DNA from: Schistosoma mansoni
Lineage: Eukaryota; Platyhelminthes; Trematoda; Strigeidida; Schistosomatidae
Length of the DNA stretch: 64,000 bases
Assembly: GCF_000237925.1 (NCBI RefSeq)
Contig: NC_031498.1
Coordinates: 18,051,004 to 18,115,003, forward strand
Direction of reading: 5' to 3'
Shown: positions 11,796-25,000 of the stretch, one piece after another
How the letters are laid out: every line of letters starts with the position of its first letter
Numbering within the stretch: the first letter of the stretch is position 1
Position numbers and translations under genes: made by a program
Notes under the pieces: model-generated
Seen by the model: only the letters and a program-made list of their open reading frames with translations
What the model was told of the DNA's origin: nothing
Databases searched by the model: none

Positions 11796-14792
11796 CCCAT
11801 TCTCAAATTGATATGGACGCTCATTGAGATTACTTACTGTACACAATCTTATGTGTTATAAAAATGTCTGTCGCGCAAATTGTCCCTTAAAATTACAAGC
11901 GGCGTACAGTCATCAAGAACCACATTCTTCGAATATTTAGACGTAAGGGGCGCTACTGGGCAGAATACGAACAAACTGGTGACAACAGCATATCTAGGGG
12001 GTTCAAATAAGCAAGCAACTAATGCACAAAGACGATAAGGGATGATAGGCTATAAGGTCAAATAGAGCTAATCGATAAACTTTCTCTCATCCGTGAACCT
12101 TACTTATTCATACAGTCTTTCTTCGACAAGCCTAAACCAGAATTCCCAGTGGTTGGGTCGTAATGGCCCGACCAACGATGACGGTGACGCTGCTGATCTT
12201 CTGGGGGAACCGTGTATGTGGAGCTGTAGTATATAAACAAGGACACTTCTGTCTCAGATATGGTTCATTCTGTTATACTGACAGAATTGGCTTCAATATT
12301 GGCGACACCGCTTAGCATGATGTTCTCACATTTGCAAGCCGAGGCAATGTATTGGAAAATCAGACATCAACCCAAATTACTCAAATTTTCAAAGGAATTC
12401 GACGCAGCAAACCTTCAAGCTACCGTCTGGCAGCCATTCTCTCAATATCCTCAAACGTTATGGAATCCCTGATATGCACTGTTCTGCATGACTTCTTACT
12501 ATCAATAAACTTGTTTTCACCCCAACAGCACGATTTCTTGAAGCGCCACTCTTGTATAACCAGCCAACTGACCGCGGTGGATAGGTGAACAAGCATCCAT
12601 GATAGCAAAGAGAGGGTTGACGTTATAAACCTTGACTTCTCGAAAGCTTCTGATAGGGCCAACCACATATGTCATATCAGTGAACCCAAAAGGTTAGGTA
12701 TCAGGTCACTGTTAATTGATTGGTATATCGACTTTTTAGGATCAGGGTTAACTTCACTTTTTTCAGGCTTTGGAATGTCTCAGTAAGAGCCCTAAAAGTT
12801 CAGTACTAGAACCTCCTCCTTTCTTAATTTATATAAACAACCTTCCACAACGGGAATCGTCAGAGTTATAGCTTTTGTTGGTGGTGTGAATCTTTGGAGA
12901 GTTTGTAATCAAGAGGATCTGACTCGACATCAAAGTTGGACGGATAACAGTGAACTTACCTTAAGCATGCATGGTTGGAGTAGAAGTCTTGAGAAGTAAT
13001 CATTTCAGTTATTTCTATGGAGAAAACTTTGATGAGGATTCACTGGTAGTGTTTCGCTGTATTTAAAATCATGAGGTTCAGCATTGTACATTCATAGCTA
13101 ACAGCCTTGCGGCAATGCATCGGTGTACGTCTGCTGAACAACTGAGTTATGTGAAGCCCCTATATGGCCTAGCTTATCAAACTTCCACGTGTATACGGCA
13201 ACTCGGTTGGAATGTCCGACCCTATTAGACGGTAGATATACTAAGATTCCTGCCAACTATCTGGAACCTGTCCCCAAGAACACTGGGCCCAAAGAGATCA
13301 TGATTGCAGTCAATTTAAAACGCATGAAAAATCATTTATCCCACATGTCGACCCTCTTATTTGGGTAGATGAAATTAGTTCAGGCTATATGGTGACACAA
13401 AGGGTTTATGGGATTTCTAAGGGTTTTAAGTTCCCCAGGGCATGATGGATGGGTTTATCCGGTATGTTTAAAGGTAAGTGGGCTTGGAGCCACTAGACGT
13501 GAAATCCTTACGGTGGTTAAAAAGGAGTTCATGGGGAAATGCAGAAAAGATTCAGTGGCACAGGATATTGTTTGAATGCAATAATTTGACAATATTATCG
13601 CTTATAACATAAGCGGAAACTGCCAAACGTTAGAGGACTATGACACTAGCAACATTTCAAGACAGAAATGACCTTGAGTTCAAACTCATTGATTAACTGA
13701 TTAGCTAGATCAGTGCCTTTGTTTGGGCAATGGCTGTTACTTAGAAACTAACTTCGCCCAGAATTTATATTAAGTTCGTCTGAGGGTTTACCAAAGCAAC
13801 AGTTTCAGCCTACTGATCGAGTTGCTTGTTACAGGACTATTGAATTACTTGGTTTTAATTTAGGTTCAAGAGTCCGGAAATTTTACCTAACAGGCACTAA
13901 ACGGCAACAACTTTTTAACAAGGGGACACAGGTACATCTCCTAGGTTAGTTTATGCACGGGAAATCGAGGGAATTTATAGAGTTGTATATAACTTTAAAC
14001 TCCTAGTTCCTCATTCGTGAGAGTAAAATCCCTCGAGACATTTGCGTTTCGACAGGGTGATCAATTCGGAAGAGGCATGCATATTCACGTTCTCGCAGAC
14101 TAATACAGATGTCAGCACACTCTGTCCTACTGAAGACTACGACTGACGAATAGCACCATAATGTAAACGGGATGGCAGGTGTGATGCTGCAAATCCTATT
14201 AATCCTACCGAAAAAGCCGTTATTAGGACGATTTAAAATTGTGTCTGAGAAGCTTTTGGCGAGAAGATTTTAGGCGCTGGTATTCCAATGGTTATCTTTG
14301 TCAATGTCCTTGTCTTTCAAAATCTCCTGTGTACATTTAATATGACAGTAACACTTTGTCTTTCCACTCGCATACACGGTTTTTAATATTTATAGGTTTA
14401 TTCGAATTGTTTGCTTTTCGGCTGTTTATGAAATTGTTACTACCCGTTTTATTCGCGATTCTTGCCAGCTTAGTGTGCTAATTTGTTTGGGTGAGAATGT
14501 ACATGCTGCAAAATATGTGTTTCAGTTGACCTCTAAATTCGCGGTTGTAATATAGAATTTTCGGCCTTGTATTGTCCCTGCCTGAATTGAGTAAATCGTA
14601 CTACTGTATGACGGGTCATTACCGACAACAATTGGTTAGGTCTAGTCAGTCCAAAATTCTGGGAAGTAAACGTACAAAAAGTTGGACAACGGGGTCGTTA
14701 GAAAAAAACACTTTCTGGCATAATCTGTTTGTAAAGTTATTGGCAATCTGCATTTAAGTGTTACCAAACCCTACCTAAACTGAACATCGATG
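11796..14792 (+). repeat. Inverted-repeat arm B (pairs with 16214-19210)
   Basis: Positions pair with 16214-19210 at a constant sum of 31006, so the arms (2997 bp each) contain no net indel. Substitutions seen by eye include a short cluster at the outer end, near 11800 and 11813, and single changes near 12057, 13046 and 13345. Most are transitions. The inner end is the palindrome CATCGATG. The arm contains a CR1-like reverse transcriptase relic. About 13320-14790 holds nothing I recognise. Confidence 0.95.
12250..13310 (+). pseudogene. CR1/Jockey-like non-LTR reverse transcriptase relic (arm B copy)
   Basis: Frame-broken translation is recognisable as a non-LTR retrotransposon RT: LTELASILATPLS at the start, then SYRLAAILSI, QQHDFLKRHSCITSQL and, in another frame, INLDFSKASD-like residues. 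The polymerase box is ruined: the expected FADD-type motif reads FVGG near 12885. Several frameshifts and stops make it inactive. It is the inverted duplicate of 17696-18760. Confidence 0.75.
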
Positions 14793-16213
14793 AAACCATG
14801 AATCTCTCCTTCATGGTCCACCAAGAATATTCCTATCCCCCTTGTAAAAGGAAGGTGTGAAAATGTTAAGTTGCTCGACAATGATGCAGGGAAGCTGAGA
14901 AATTGATACCTCAAGGTGCTTGTGTCCGAGAGATGGGTACAAATGTACTATAAAGGAGCGAATGCTGCAGCGTTCCACAAGATATTACGAGAAATGTTTG
15001 CCTATGTTTTATTGCCTAATTACTAAACACTTGGATTACTACGTATATGTTTTCTTGTTAGCTCTGCATAACCCTCCTTCAGTTCGAACTCATTTTTTGT
15101 CCAGTCTCTCTATACTTGTGGTGTGATCGTGTGCATGTTATATTCATCGTTTGTGTTGCATTTGCTGTCAAGTAATTCGTCTTTGTTATCAGACGAATTT
15201 CTTATCATGGGCTGAACAGAAAGACGAAAGTTTTTCTCCTCCCTGTGCCCTTGTTTTATCATGGCTATCTGGCAGGTTACAGTACAAGATTAGATAAATG
15301 GCGAAACGGAATTACGCATTGTTCCCTGTCGTTGTCCCATTTTCGCAAAGAAAGACTACTATGCCATTGTTTAACAGGTCATTGAGTTTGTACAGGAACT
15401 CTTTGTGGGTTTATTCATCATGGACTTCAAGCTAAATCAGTTTTGAGTGGGGAATAACTGTTTAGGCTAGTTTGGACACGCGCTATCAGCCAGTCGAGAC
15501 AAAAAAATAGTTGGGCAAATTACAACTCTAAATTGCGTTATGAATTTGAATATACATTTTTACCTTGCAGAATTGTGGTCTATTTCGGTATCAGTACATC
15601 TATCTCTGCTACCGTAATAATAGACTTAATCTCAAGTCCTTGATTTGTGATGATTTGATTACCTAATCTATGGAATTTTACATTGAAGTCACATCCTTGT
15701 CAATAATGACTCATCCTATCGCGACAATCAGCAGTGTGACGTTCAGTACGTCTGATGAACACATTTCAGGAGATAAAATAATATATTTAATCTGGAAAGG
15801 TATGGGTTATGCAGAATGGCCACGCCTGAAATGGGCTGAACCATACCATGCCGGACGATTACATAGACAGAACCAGTTTTGGTAACAGAATTTACAACGT
15901 TTATGGTTAAAGACATATTTCATGAAATTGATTCAGACAATAACTGTTTGTAAGTATCTTTAAACAGTTTACTCCGCAAACAGGCAAGAAGGAAGGCACT
16001 GATGAGTGAAAATGTGTATATTTGATGTTGGAAAAAGTAGCAGTAATGATGGCTCATATGCTGGCAATCTAGAATAGGCAGGTGTTTCGAGTATGATTGA
16101 GATGTATGGTGGTGATGTTTGATTTAGTACCTTCAGATAGTGGTCGTTATTTAAAGACTTTCTCTTGTGCTCCATTCATTCAGTTTAGCTGAGCTGAAAA
16201 ATAAACGAAGGAA
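14793..16213. other. Loop between arms B and B'
   Basis: About 1.4 kb of sequence unrelated to the arms. The open frames (such as 15670-15885) have no recognisable family. No RNA gene seen. Confidence 0.6.
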
Positions 16214-19210
16214 CATCGATGTTCAGTTTAGGTAGGGTTTGGTAACACTTAAATGCAGATTGCCAATAACTTTACAAACAGATTATGCCAGAAAGTGTTT
16301 TTTTCTAACGACCCCGTTGTCCAACTTTTTGTACGTTTACTTCCCAGAATTTTGGACTGACTAGACCTAACCAATTGTTGTCGGTAATGACCCGTCATAC
16401 AGTAGTACGATTTACTCAATTCAGGCAGGGACAATACAAGGCCGAAAATTCTATATTACAACCGCGAATTTAGAGGTCAACTGAAACACATATTTTGCAG
16501 CATGTACATTCTCACCCAAACAAATTAGCACACTAAGCTGGCAAGAATCGCGAATAAAACGGGTAGTAACAATTTCATAAACAGCCGAAAAGCAAACAAT
16601 TCGAATAAACCTATAAATATTAAAAACCGTGTATGCGAGTGGAAAGACAAAGTGTTACTGTCATATTAAATGTACACAGGAGATTTTGAAAGACAAGGAC
16701 ATTGACAAAGATAACCATTGGAATACCAGCGCCTAAAATCTTCTCGCCAAAAGCTTCTCAGACACAATTTTAAATCGTCCTAATAACGGCTTTTTCGGTA
16801 GGATTAATAGGATTTGCAGCATCACACCTGCCATCCCGTTTACATTATGGTGCTATTCGTCAGTCGTAGTCTTCAGTAGGACAGAGTGTGCTGACATCTG
16901 TATTAGTCTGCGAGAACGTGAATATGCATGCCTCTTCCGAATTGATCACCCTGTCGAAACGCAAATGTCTCGAGGGATTTTACTCTCACGAATGAGGAAC
17001 TAGGAGTTTAAAGTTATATACAACTCTATAAATTCCCTCGATTTCCCGTGCATAAACTAACCTAGGAGATGTACCTGTGTCCCCTTGTTAAAAAGTTGTT
17101 GCCGTTTAGTGCCTGTTAGGTAAAATTTCCGGACTCTTGAACCTAAATTAAAACCAAGTAATTCAATAGTCCTGTAACAAGCAACTCGATCAGTAGGCTG
17201 AAACTGTTGCTTTGGTAAACCCTCAGACGAACTTAATATAAATTCTGGGCGAAGTTAGTTTCTAAGTAACAGCCATTGCCCAAACAAAGGCACTGATCTA
17301 GCTAATCAGTTAATCAATGAGTTTGAACTCAAGGTCATTTCTGTCTTGAAATGTTGCTAGTGTCATAGTCCTCTAACGTTTGGCAGTTTCCGCTTATGTT
17401 ATAAGCGATAATATTGTCAAATTATTGCATTCAAACAATATCCTGTGCCACTGAATCTTTTCTGCATTTCCCCATGAACTCCTTTTTAACCACCGTAAGG
17501 ATTTCACGTCTAGTGGCTCCAAGCCCACTTACCTTTAAACATACCGGATAAACCCATCCATCATGCCCTGGGGAACTTAAAACCCTTAGAAATCCCATAA
17601 ACCCTTTGTGTCACCATATAGCCTGAACTAATTTCATCTACCCAAATAAGAGGGTCGACGTGTGGGATAAATGATTTTTCATGCGTTTTAAATTGACTGC
17701 AATCATGATCTCTTTGGGCCCAGTGTTCTTGGGGACAGGTTCCAGATAGTTGGCAGGAATCTTAGTATATCTACCGTCTAATAGGGTCGGACATTCCAAC
17801 CGAGTTGCCGTATACACGTGGAAGTTTGATAAGCTAGGCCATATAGGGGCTTCACATAACTCAGTTGTTCAGCAGACGTACACCGATGCATTGCCGCAAG
17901 GCTGTTAGCTATGAATGTACAATGCTGAACCTCATGATTTTAAATACAGCGAAACACTACCAGCGAATCCTCATCAAAGTTTTCTCCATAGAAATAACTG
18001 AAATGATTACTTCTCAAGACTTCTACTCCAACCATGCATGCTTAAGGTAAGTTCACTGTTATCCGTCCAACTTTGATGTCGAGTCAGATCCTCTTGATTA
18101 CAAACTCTCCAAAGATTCACACCACCAACAAAAGCTATAACTCTGACGATTCCCGTTGTGGAAGGTTGTTTATATAAATTAAGAAAGGAGGAGGTTCTAG
18201 TACTGAACTTTTAGGGCTCTTACTGAGACATTCCAAAGCCTGAAAAAAGTGAAGTTAACCCTGATCCTAAAAAGTCGATATACCAATCAATTAACAGTGA
18301 CCTGATACCTAACCTTTTGGGTTCACTGATATGACATATGTGGTTGGCCCTATCAGAAGCTTTCGAGAAGTCAAGGTTTATAACGTCAACCCTCTCTTTG
18401 CTATCATGGATGCTTGTTCACCTATCCACCGCGGTCAGTTGGCTGGTTATACAAGAGTGGCGCTTCAAGAAATCGTGCTGTTGGGGTGAAAACAAGTTTA
18501 TTGATAGTAAGAAGTCATGCAGAACAGTGCATATCAGGGATTCCATAACGTTTGAGGATATTGAGAGAATGGCTGCCAGACGGTAGCTTGAAGGTTTGCT
18601 GCGTCGAATTCCTTTGAAAATTTGAGTAATTTGGGTTGATGTCTGATTTTCCAATACATTGCCTCGGCTTGCAAATGTGAGAACATCATGCTAAGCGGTG
18701 TCGCCAATATTGAAGCCAATTCTGTCAGTATAACAGAATGAACCATATCTGAGACAGAAGTGTCCTTGTTTATATACTACAGCTCCACATACACGGTTCC
18801 CCCAGAAGATCAGCAGCGTCACCGTCATCGTTGGTCGGGCCATTACGACCCAACCACTGGGAATTCTGGTTTAGGCTTGTCGAAGAAAGACTGTATGAAT
18901 AAGTAAGGTTCACGGATGAGAGAAAGTTTATCGATTAGCTCTATTCGACCTTATAGCCTATCATCCCTTATCGTCTTTGTGCATTAGTTGCTTGCTTATT
19001 TGAACCCCCTAGATATGCTGTTGTCACCAGTTTGTTCGTATTCTGCCCAGTAGCGCCCCTTACGTCTAAATATTCGAAGAATGTGGTTCTTGATGACTGT
19101 ACGCCGCTTGTAATTTTAAGGGACAATTTGCGCGACAGACATTTTTATAACACATAAGATTGTGTACAGTAAGTAATCTCAATGAGCGTCCACATCAATT
19201 TGAGATTGGG
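16214..19210 (-). repeat. Inverted-repeat arm B' (pairs with 11796-14792)
   Basis: Reverse complement of arm B, about 99.8% or better by eye. It begins inside GAACATCGATGTTC. At 19210 the homology stops, but the retroelement frames continue into 19211 onward. This shows B' is the arm in its original context. Confidence 0.95.
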
Positions 19211-21063
19211 CTTTCCAGTCAGGCTGCTGTAGATTAGCCCGTAGATCTGACACTTCCAGCCGCCTAAAATTCTAACGCTTGTGGTTGTCAGGGTGTTTTA
19301 TATCTGTTTCGCTGATAAGGTTTTAGTATATGACGGCGTGACCACTTTTATACAGGGAAGCCAGAACTGGAATGTCGTCGATTAGGAATTCTTCATTTGT
19401 AAATATGCAGTCTGAACGTAAAGGCGTCCGACTCTTTTTGCCCCAAGTCACTAACTTCAGATTTTCGGGTATTCCCAGATTTTCAGTGAGGTCGAAAGAC
19501 CGAGATTTGGTAGAGTTGTCACCTCCAATAAACGTGTGTTCAGCGAAGGTGACTTTGGGAAGATTGAAGTATCTTAGAATTAGGCCATCAATGAATACGA
19601 GACGAACAGAGCGGCATGATTTCTCCGGCATATGATTATTGTAATCGTTGTCAGCAGTGGATTTGCTGTTGATGACTTTGACCAGACACCTTGAGGTGTT
19701 AGACAAAATTACTGGGCACCACAGTTTTATCAAGACTGGTAAACTCTTAGGTGTACACTTTATATACTACCAAACAAGGTAATAGGCAATGGGGTTCTCC
19801 GTCCTCCATTCCTGTTTTTCTGTCGTTGAGAGACAAAGACATGCTGAGTACTGCATGCTTCTGGCCCGTAATTTGAGAGTATGCCTATGCTTCGGGTATT
19901 CCTGTCAGGTAAATATTATTCGCGTTACTTAGTTTGCGTAACTCATCCATTTTATTTTTTAGACTGGTGTCGTCATTATGTAGGCAGTTTATGACTTACA
20001 TTTGAAACGCGTGAGCTTCCTCTTCCTGTTTATCTGAATGAGTCCGATGAGAATGAACAAAAACAACTGACATACACCGGGATTTTTTGAGTTGGTAGTT
20101 CCTAACTCTTCCAAGTCTTTTCTTTGTTCCTGACAGTTCACGAGTGAAATAGTCGGTTCCAACGTGCTTTTGCGTCTAGTCCATGCATCATACCACCTAT
20201 CTGGATGCATGTGGATTCCAGTTTGTAACCTGCGTCTGTTGGCAAGAAGTACTTCAAGAGTGGCATCCACCATTTCGAAGGATGCAAAATTTATCTTCAT
20301 TAGACAGAGTCTATAATACCCGTCCATCTTGGCTAGTCTCAATACTTGTTGTGTCAATATGTTCTTGAGCCTAAAGGACTGCTACATGAATTTTCATTCT
20401 AAAATATCTTGCTCTATGTAATCAGGGTGTATTTTTTGGAATGCCTTGCACAATGCTATTTCTTCCACGAAAGAACGTCTCGCGAGATTCCTTATGGATG
20501 TTTCTGATGAGGTTGTGCCCAGAAAATGGTATATCATTAAGTTTCCTCTGATCACCTGATTTCAGCAGATGAACGGCCAGCAGAACATCCTTTATATAAG
20601 CAGTGTTCATGGAAGTCATATGAAGGAGGCTTGGATGATACTGACGTCTAGAACCTCTCCCAGAGAACCCTGTCATTTTTCCCCGAGGATTCACAGAAAG
20701 GTATCTCCGAGGTTCATGATTACGAGAGAATCATCTCAAACCGTGATCATTTTCCCAGGTTTTCGGATAAGATAAAGTTGACGTTCGCTTTGTTTTGCGG
20801 TTTGACTGAGTTCTGGATTCCCGTGACATCTGCTGGCTGGTTGGACAATGTTTGGAGTAGACTGCACGGTCAATTTACCGACTGACTTTCCTACAAAACC
20901 TGGTCTCTTTAGCATTTTCAACGGCAACATCCGATCCCTTTTAACACTGTTAACAAGGTTCCGAGAGCCTAATGACGTTTTGGGGACCCTAGCTGCATTA
21001 AGGAAGCTTGTACCTGAGAGACACAAGTTTGCTGAGAATCAAACACCGTGGATGTTATGGTGA
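17696..21063 (-). mobile_element. Decayed CR1/Jockey-like non-LTR retrotransposon, minus strand
   Basis: Reading down the minus strand: about 21060-19990 holds broken frames of an ORF1-like region (unassigned), 19740-19211 an AP-type endonuclease relic, and 18760-17696 the RT relic shared with arm B. The endonuclease is recognisable from YFNLPKVTF (GDFNLP motif), then DNSTKSRSF, CIFTNEEFLIDDIPVLA and a decayed SDH motif (SGHAVI). Stops and frameshifts occur throughout. The element crosses the B' boundary, so it predates the inverted duplication. Confidence 0.72.
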
Positions 21064-21225
21064 CTCCGAGTTCCGGCAATATTATCACTAGTGTCGATAC
21101 ATGTTCCATCAATACTAATGTTGTCGAAGGCCTTCTTCTTTGCCCTATTGAGCGTCATTTTTTATTCGTTTCAGGAATGCCTATTTTCAGAGTTGATGAC
21201 AATTTTTTCGCAGACCTGTAAGGAG

Positions 21226-21551
21226 TGATGATGCAACGGATGTTCTAGTTTTACAACTAGCTACCAGTAGCACCTTCTATATTCGATCGTTCCCAGTCAG
21301 ATAGAAATCAGAAGTCAGACGAGAAGAGGCAGGAAAGATATATTTAATTCGTTACCAATATATCGAGGACCTTTTCTATAAGCTGGTTAATGAAACGTAG
21401 GAGCTGTGTCCCACGCCGTGTTGAAACGTGATCTGGTACGGATGCATGACCGAAAGCCTTCAGCTAAACAAGTTCACTTAGACAACATGGTCAGCATCCA
21501 ATGTCGAACACTTAATGAGCTATTGATTTTGGGGAATTATTTACAGCTACA
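21226..21551 (-). repeat. 3' LTR of the Ty3/gypsy element
   Basis: 326 bp, the same as 26239-26564. It is preceded in element orientation (21570-21552) by a purine-rich run AAGTGGGGGAGTGATC, a candidate polypurine tract. Confidence 0.93.
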
Positions 21552-21570
21552 GATCACTCCCCCACTTGTG

Positions 21571-22092
21571 AGGTAGTGATGCCCCTAAGACGCGACCAGC
21601 CAGAAGTTTAAACCCAACCAGTTCGTCGTTGGTAAACACTCTTCTGATAGCTTGCTTCGTTTAGCAGCGTCTGGTCGTCTTTCCTTAAACTATGGGACCA
21701 AAATGTACAACATAGCAATAAAGAAATATAGTATAATGAAAAATTCCGGTTCCTTGCGAAACTTCGTCGTTCTTTTCCAGCCGTCCTGGAAAAGAGGAAA
21801 AATAGAACGTGTGAGTGCATGTCAAAAATACACTCGTACTTGCGTAGGGACACAAGGTGAGCGGGAAAAAAAAATGAATAAACTAATACACTTACAAAAA
21901 GCGTAAAAGCGATCGGAAAAAAAATGGTTTTCTTTCGGGTTTTTTTTATATATAAAAAATATATATACGCTCAAAAAAAATAAAAATGTTGTTTTTTTGC
22001 TTTTTTTTATATAAATAAATAAAAAAAATGAGCATATTAAAAAAATTTTTATAATAAACTATGAAAGGGTAATTCAAGATAAAGCTTATGTC
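21571..22092. other. Element 3' untranslated region with A/T homopolymer runs
   Basis: Between the pol stop and the 3' LTR. 21865-22060 is dominated by long A and T runs and (TA)n, much poorer in GC than the rest of the element. No extra frame such as env. Confidence 0.6.
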
Positions 22093-25000
22093 CTACGTGC
22101 AATATTCGTTAAGATGTTCTGGAAATCTTACTCGTCTTCCAGAACGCGTTGTTTTAGGTTTATCTATCGACGTTGACGAAGTATCAAGTTGTGTGTCGGC
22201 TGTCGTGTAGGGTACTACGAGTGTAGTAGCTGTGTCGTTTGCTTGTACCGAAGGAAAATCGACGTAGCTAGGGTTTCCTTCTAAGTACGCTGCTTTGAGT
22301 CGGTCGATACTGATGCTATCGTTCGTACCGTTCTTATCGACTACATAGTACTTAGGTTCGCGTTGAAGAACTTTGAAGGGTACTTCGTATGCTGATTCGA
22401 GGGGTCGTCGATGTGAGTCTCGACGAACGAAGACGTGTGTACTATGTCGTAATTCGGGTTGAACGAAAACATCAGTTGATTGAGGTCGAGTGTGAGCAGG
22501 TTTAACTGAACGCATAGCGTTTGAAAGCCTACTCGTGTAAGAGTTTAGATCCATGTTCAATGAAGAAGCTGAAGGATCCACGAATTCTCCTGGGAGTCGG
22601 AGTGTCGTTCCGTAAACGAGTTGAGATGCCGTGTATCCAATGTCAGCTTTCACTGCATTGCGGATACCTAGCAAGACGAGTGGAAGAGCGTCTGTCCACT
22701 GTGAAACGTTTGAAGCTGATAATGAGGCTTTTAGTTGTCGATGAAAACGTTCTACCAACCCGTTTGCTTGTGGGTGGTAGGCGGTCGTTCGGAAGCGCGT
22801 GATTCCTAATAGTGAGGTCAGACAACGGAAAAGTCCAGATTCGAACTGGCGTCCACGGTCTGTAGTGATGGTTGAAGGGCAGCCGAAATGTGCTACCCAT
22901 CGTTCGACGAAAGCGCGGGCCACGGTTTCAGCAGTAATGTCCTTAATAGGTACTGCTTCTGGCCATCGAGTAAAACGGTCTACGCATGTTAGGAGATATG
23001 AGCATCCGTTTGAGTCGGGTAAGGGTCCTACCAAATCTAGATGGACATGGTCGAAACGAGCGTCAGGGGTCTTGAAAGAGCCTAAGGGACATTTGTTGTG
23101 TCTTATGACCTTAGATTTCTGACAGCTTACACAGGAGCGTGCCCACTCCCTCACGTCTTTATTCATGCCAGGCCAGCAAAAGCGTTCGGCTATAAGTTTG
23201 ACTGTTGCACGAGCACCTGGATGAGAAAGATTGTGCAACGTATTGAAGACGTTGCGTCGATAATGTTTTGGTACTATTGGACGATCCCTACCTGTAGATG
23301 TGTCACAGAGTAAGGCTTCCTTATCTGTTCCCATCTGTTTACTACGTAGTTTAAGAGTTGTCGAGGATAACTCATGCTGAAGATCAATGTCTTCTTTTTG
23401 AAGCTGAGCGAGTTTAAGAAGGTCGATTCCTTGGAAACTGTTCAAGGAACTAATTCGAGACAAGGCGTCTGCGACTACATTGTTAGCTCCAGAAATGTGT
23501 TGTATGTCTGAAGTAAACTGCGAAATGTAGTCGAGTTGTCGAGACTCTCGCGGTGAGTACTTGCCTGAAGATGAACTTAAAGGGAAGGTAAGAGGTTTGT
23601 GATCGGTAAAAAGCGTGAATTCTCTTCCTTCGATGGAATGTTGGAAATGCCGTACAGCACGTTACATAGCTAGGAGTTCCCTACCGAAAGTGCTGTACCT
23701 AGATTCCGCGTCTAACAACCGTCTCGAGAAAAATCCTAAAGGTTGCCACGAGTTGTTAACCCATTGTTGTAAGACTCCTCCGATTGCTGAGTCGGATGCG
23801 TCTACTGCGATACTAATGGGCGCCTGAGTGTCCTGATGAGCAAGCAGGGTTGCTTTAGCGATGTGTTCCTTAGCTGTGGAGAATGCTTTTCGAGCAATGT
23901 CGTCTAGACTAATTGATTTTGCATTTCCACGAAGCTGATCGGTTAACGGTTTCATAAGGGATGCGCATTTGGGTATGAACCGTCTATAGAAACTTACAAG
24001 TCCGTTAAAAGTTCGTAAGTGCTTGATCGTGGTCGGTTCTGGGTAATCCAGAATAGCCGCCACTTTGCTCCTAAGGGGTCGGATGCCTTGGGCATCAATA
24101 TTGTGTCCTAAGAAGTCTAAGGAGTTGGTTCCGATTTGGCATTTCTGAATGTTTACAGTAATGCCATGCCTTTGGAGTCGATCAAAAACAATGTCCAGAT
24201 GCTTGAGATGCGATTCTCTGTCCGGACTTGCTATTAGACAGTCGTCAACATACGCATGTACGAAGTTGAGACCTCGGAAGACGTCGTCTATAAACCTTTG
24301 GAAGGTTTGAGCCGCATTTCTTAAACCAAAAGGCATTCGCAAGAATTCGTAAAGACCGAAGGGAGTGATGATGGCGGTTTTAGGAATGTCGTCAGGTGCC
24401 GTCGGGATTTGGTTATAAGCTTTAACTAAGTCGATTTTCGAAAAGACAGTTGTACCTTTCAAGGTAGCTGTCAAATCGTGAATATGAGGCAGCGGGTAAC
24501 GATCGGGAATGGTTTTAGTATTCAGACGCCGATAATCACCAGTTGGCCGCCAATCATTGCTGTCCTTTTTGGAGACCATGTGCAATGGGGATGCCCATGG
24601 ACTATTCGATGGTCGAATTATCCCTAGGTCCATCATGTGGTCGAATTCGTTTTTAGCTAACCTAAGCTTCTCGGGAGCGAGTCTTCGAGCTTTCGAAAAT
24701 ACAGGTGGTCCTGTAGTCGAGATGTGATGTGTAACATTGCTGGTTACACAAGGTAATTTCGATTGCGATTGGTATATCCCGGGGTATTTGTCGAGTACTG
24801 ATTGGTACAATGGGTCTATGGCGTGCTTAATCGTGACTGGGGATAACCTGCAACCAGAACAAGGAGTTACGCAAACAGATAGTTTAGTGTTTCCATCTAT
24901 TAACCTTCGTGAGCGTGTGTCGATGAGTAGATTGTGGTGTTGTAACAGGTCTATACCAATGATTGGCATAGAGACATCTGCAACCACGAAAATCCAGTGT

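Noticed and set aside
15670-15885. 71-codon frame in loop 2
   Set aside because: Short, no recognisable domain, no neighbouring exon.
21552-22092. Envelope gene in the LTR element
   Set aside because: The space between pol and the 3' LTR is homopolymer-rich with no frame over about 80 codons resembling a membrane protein.
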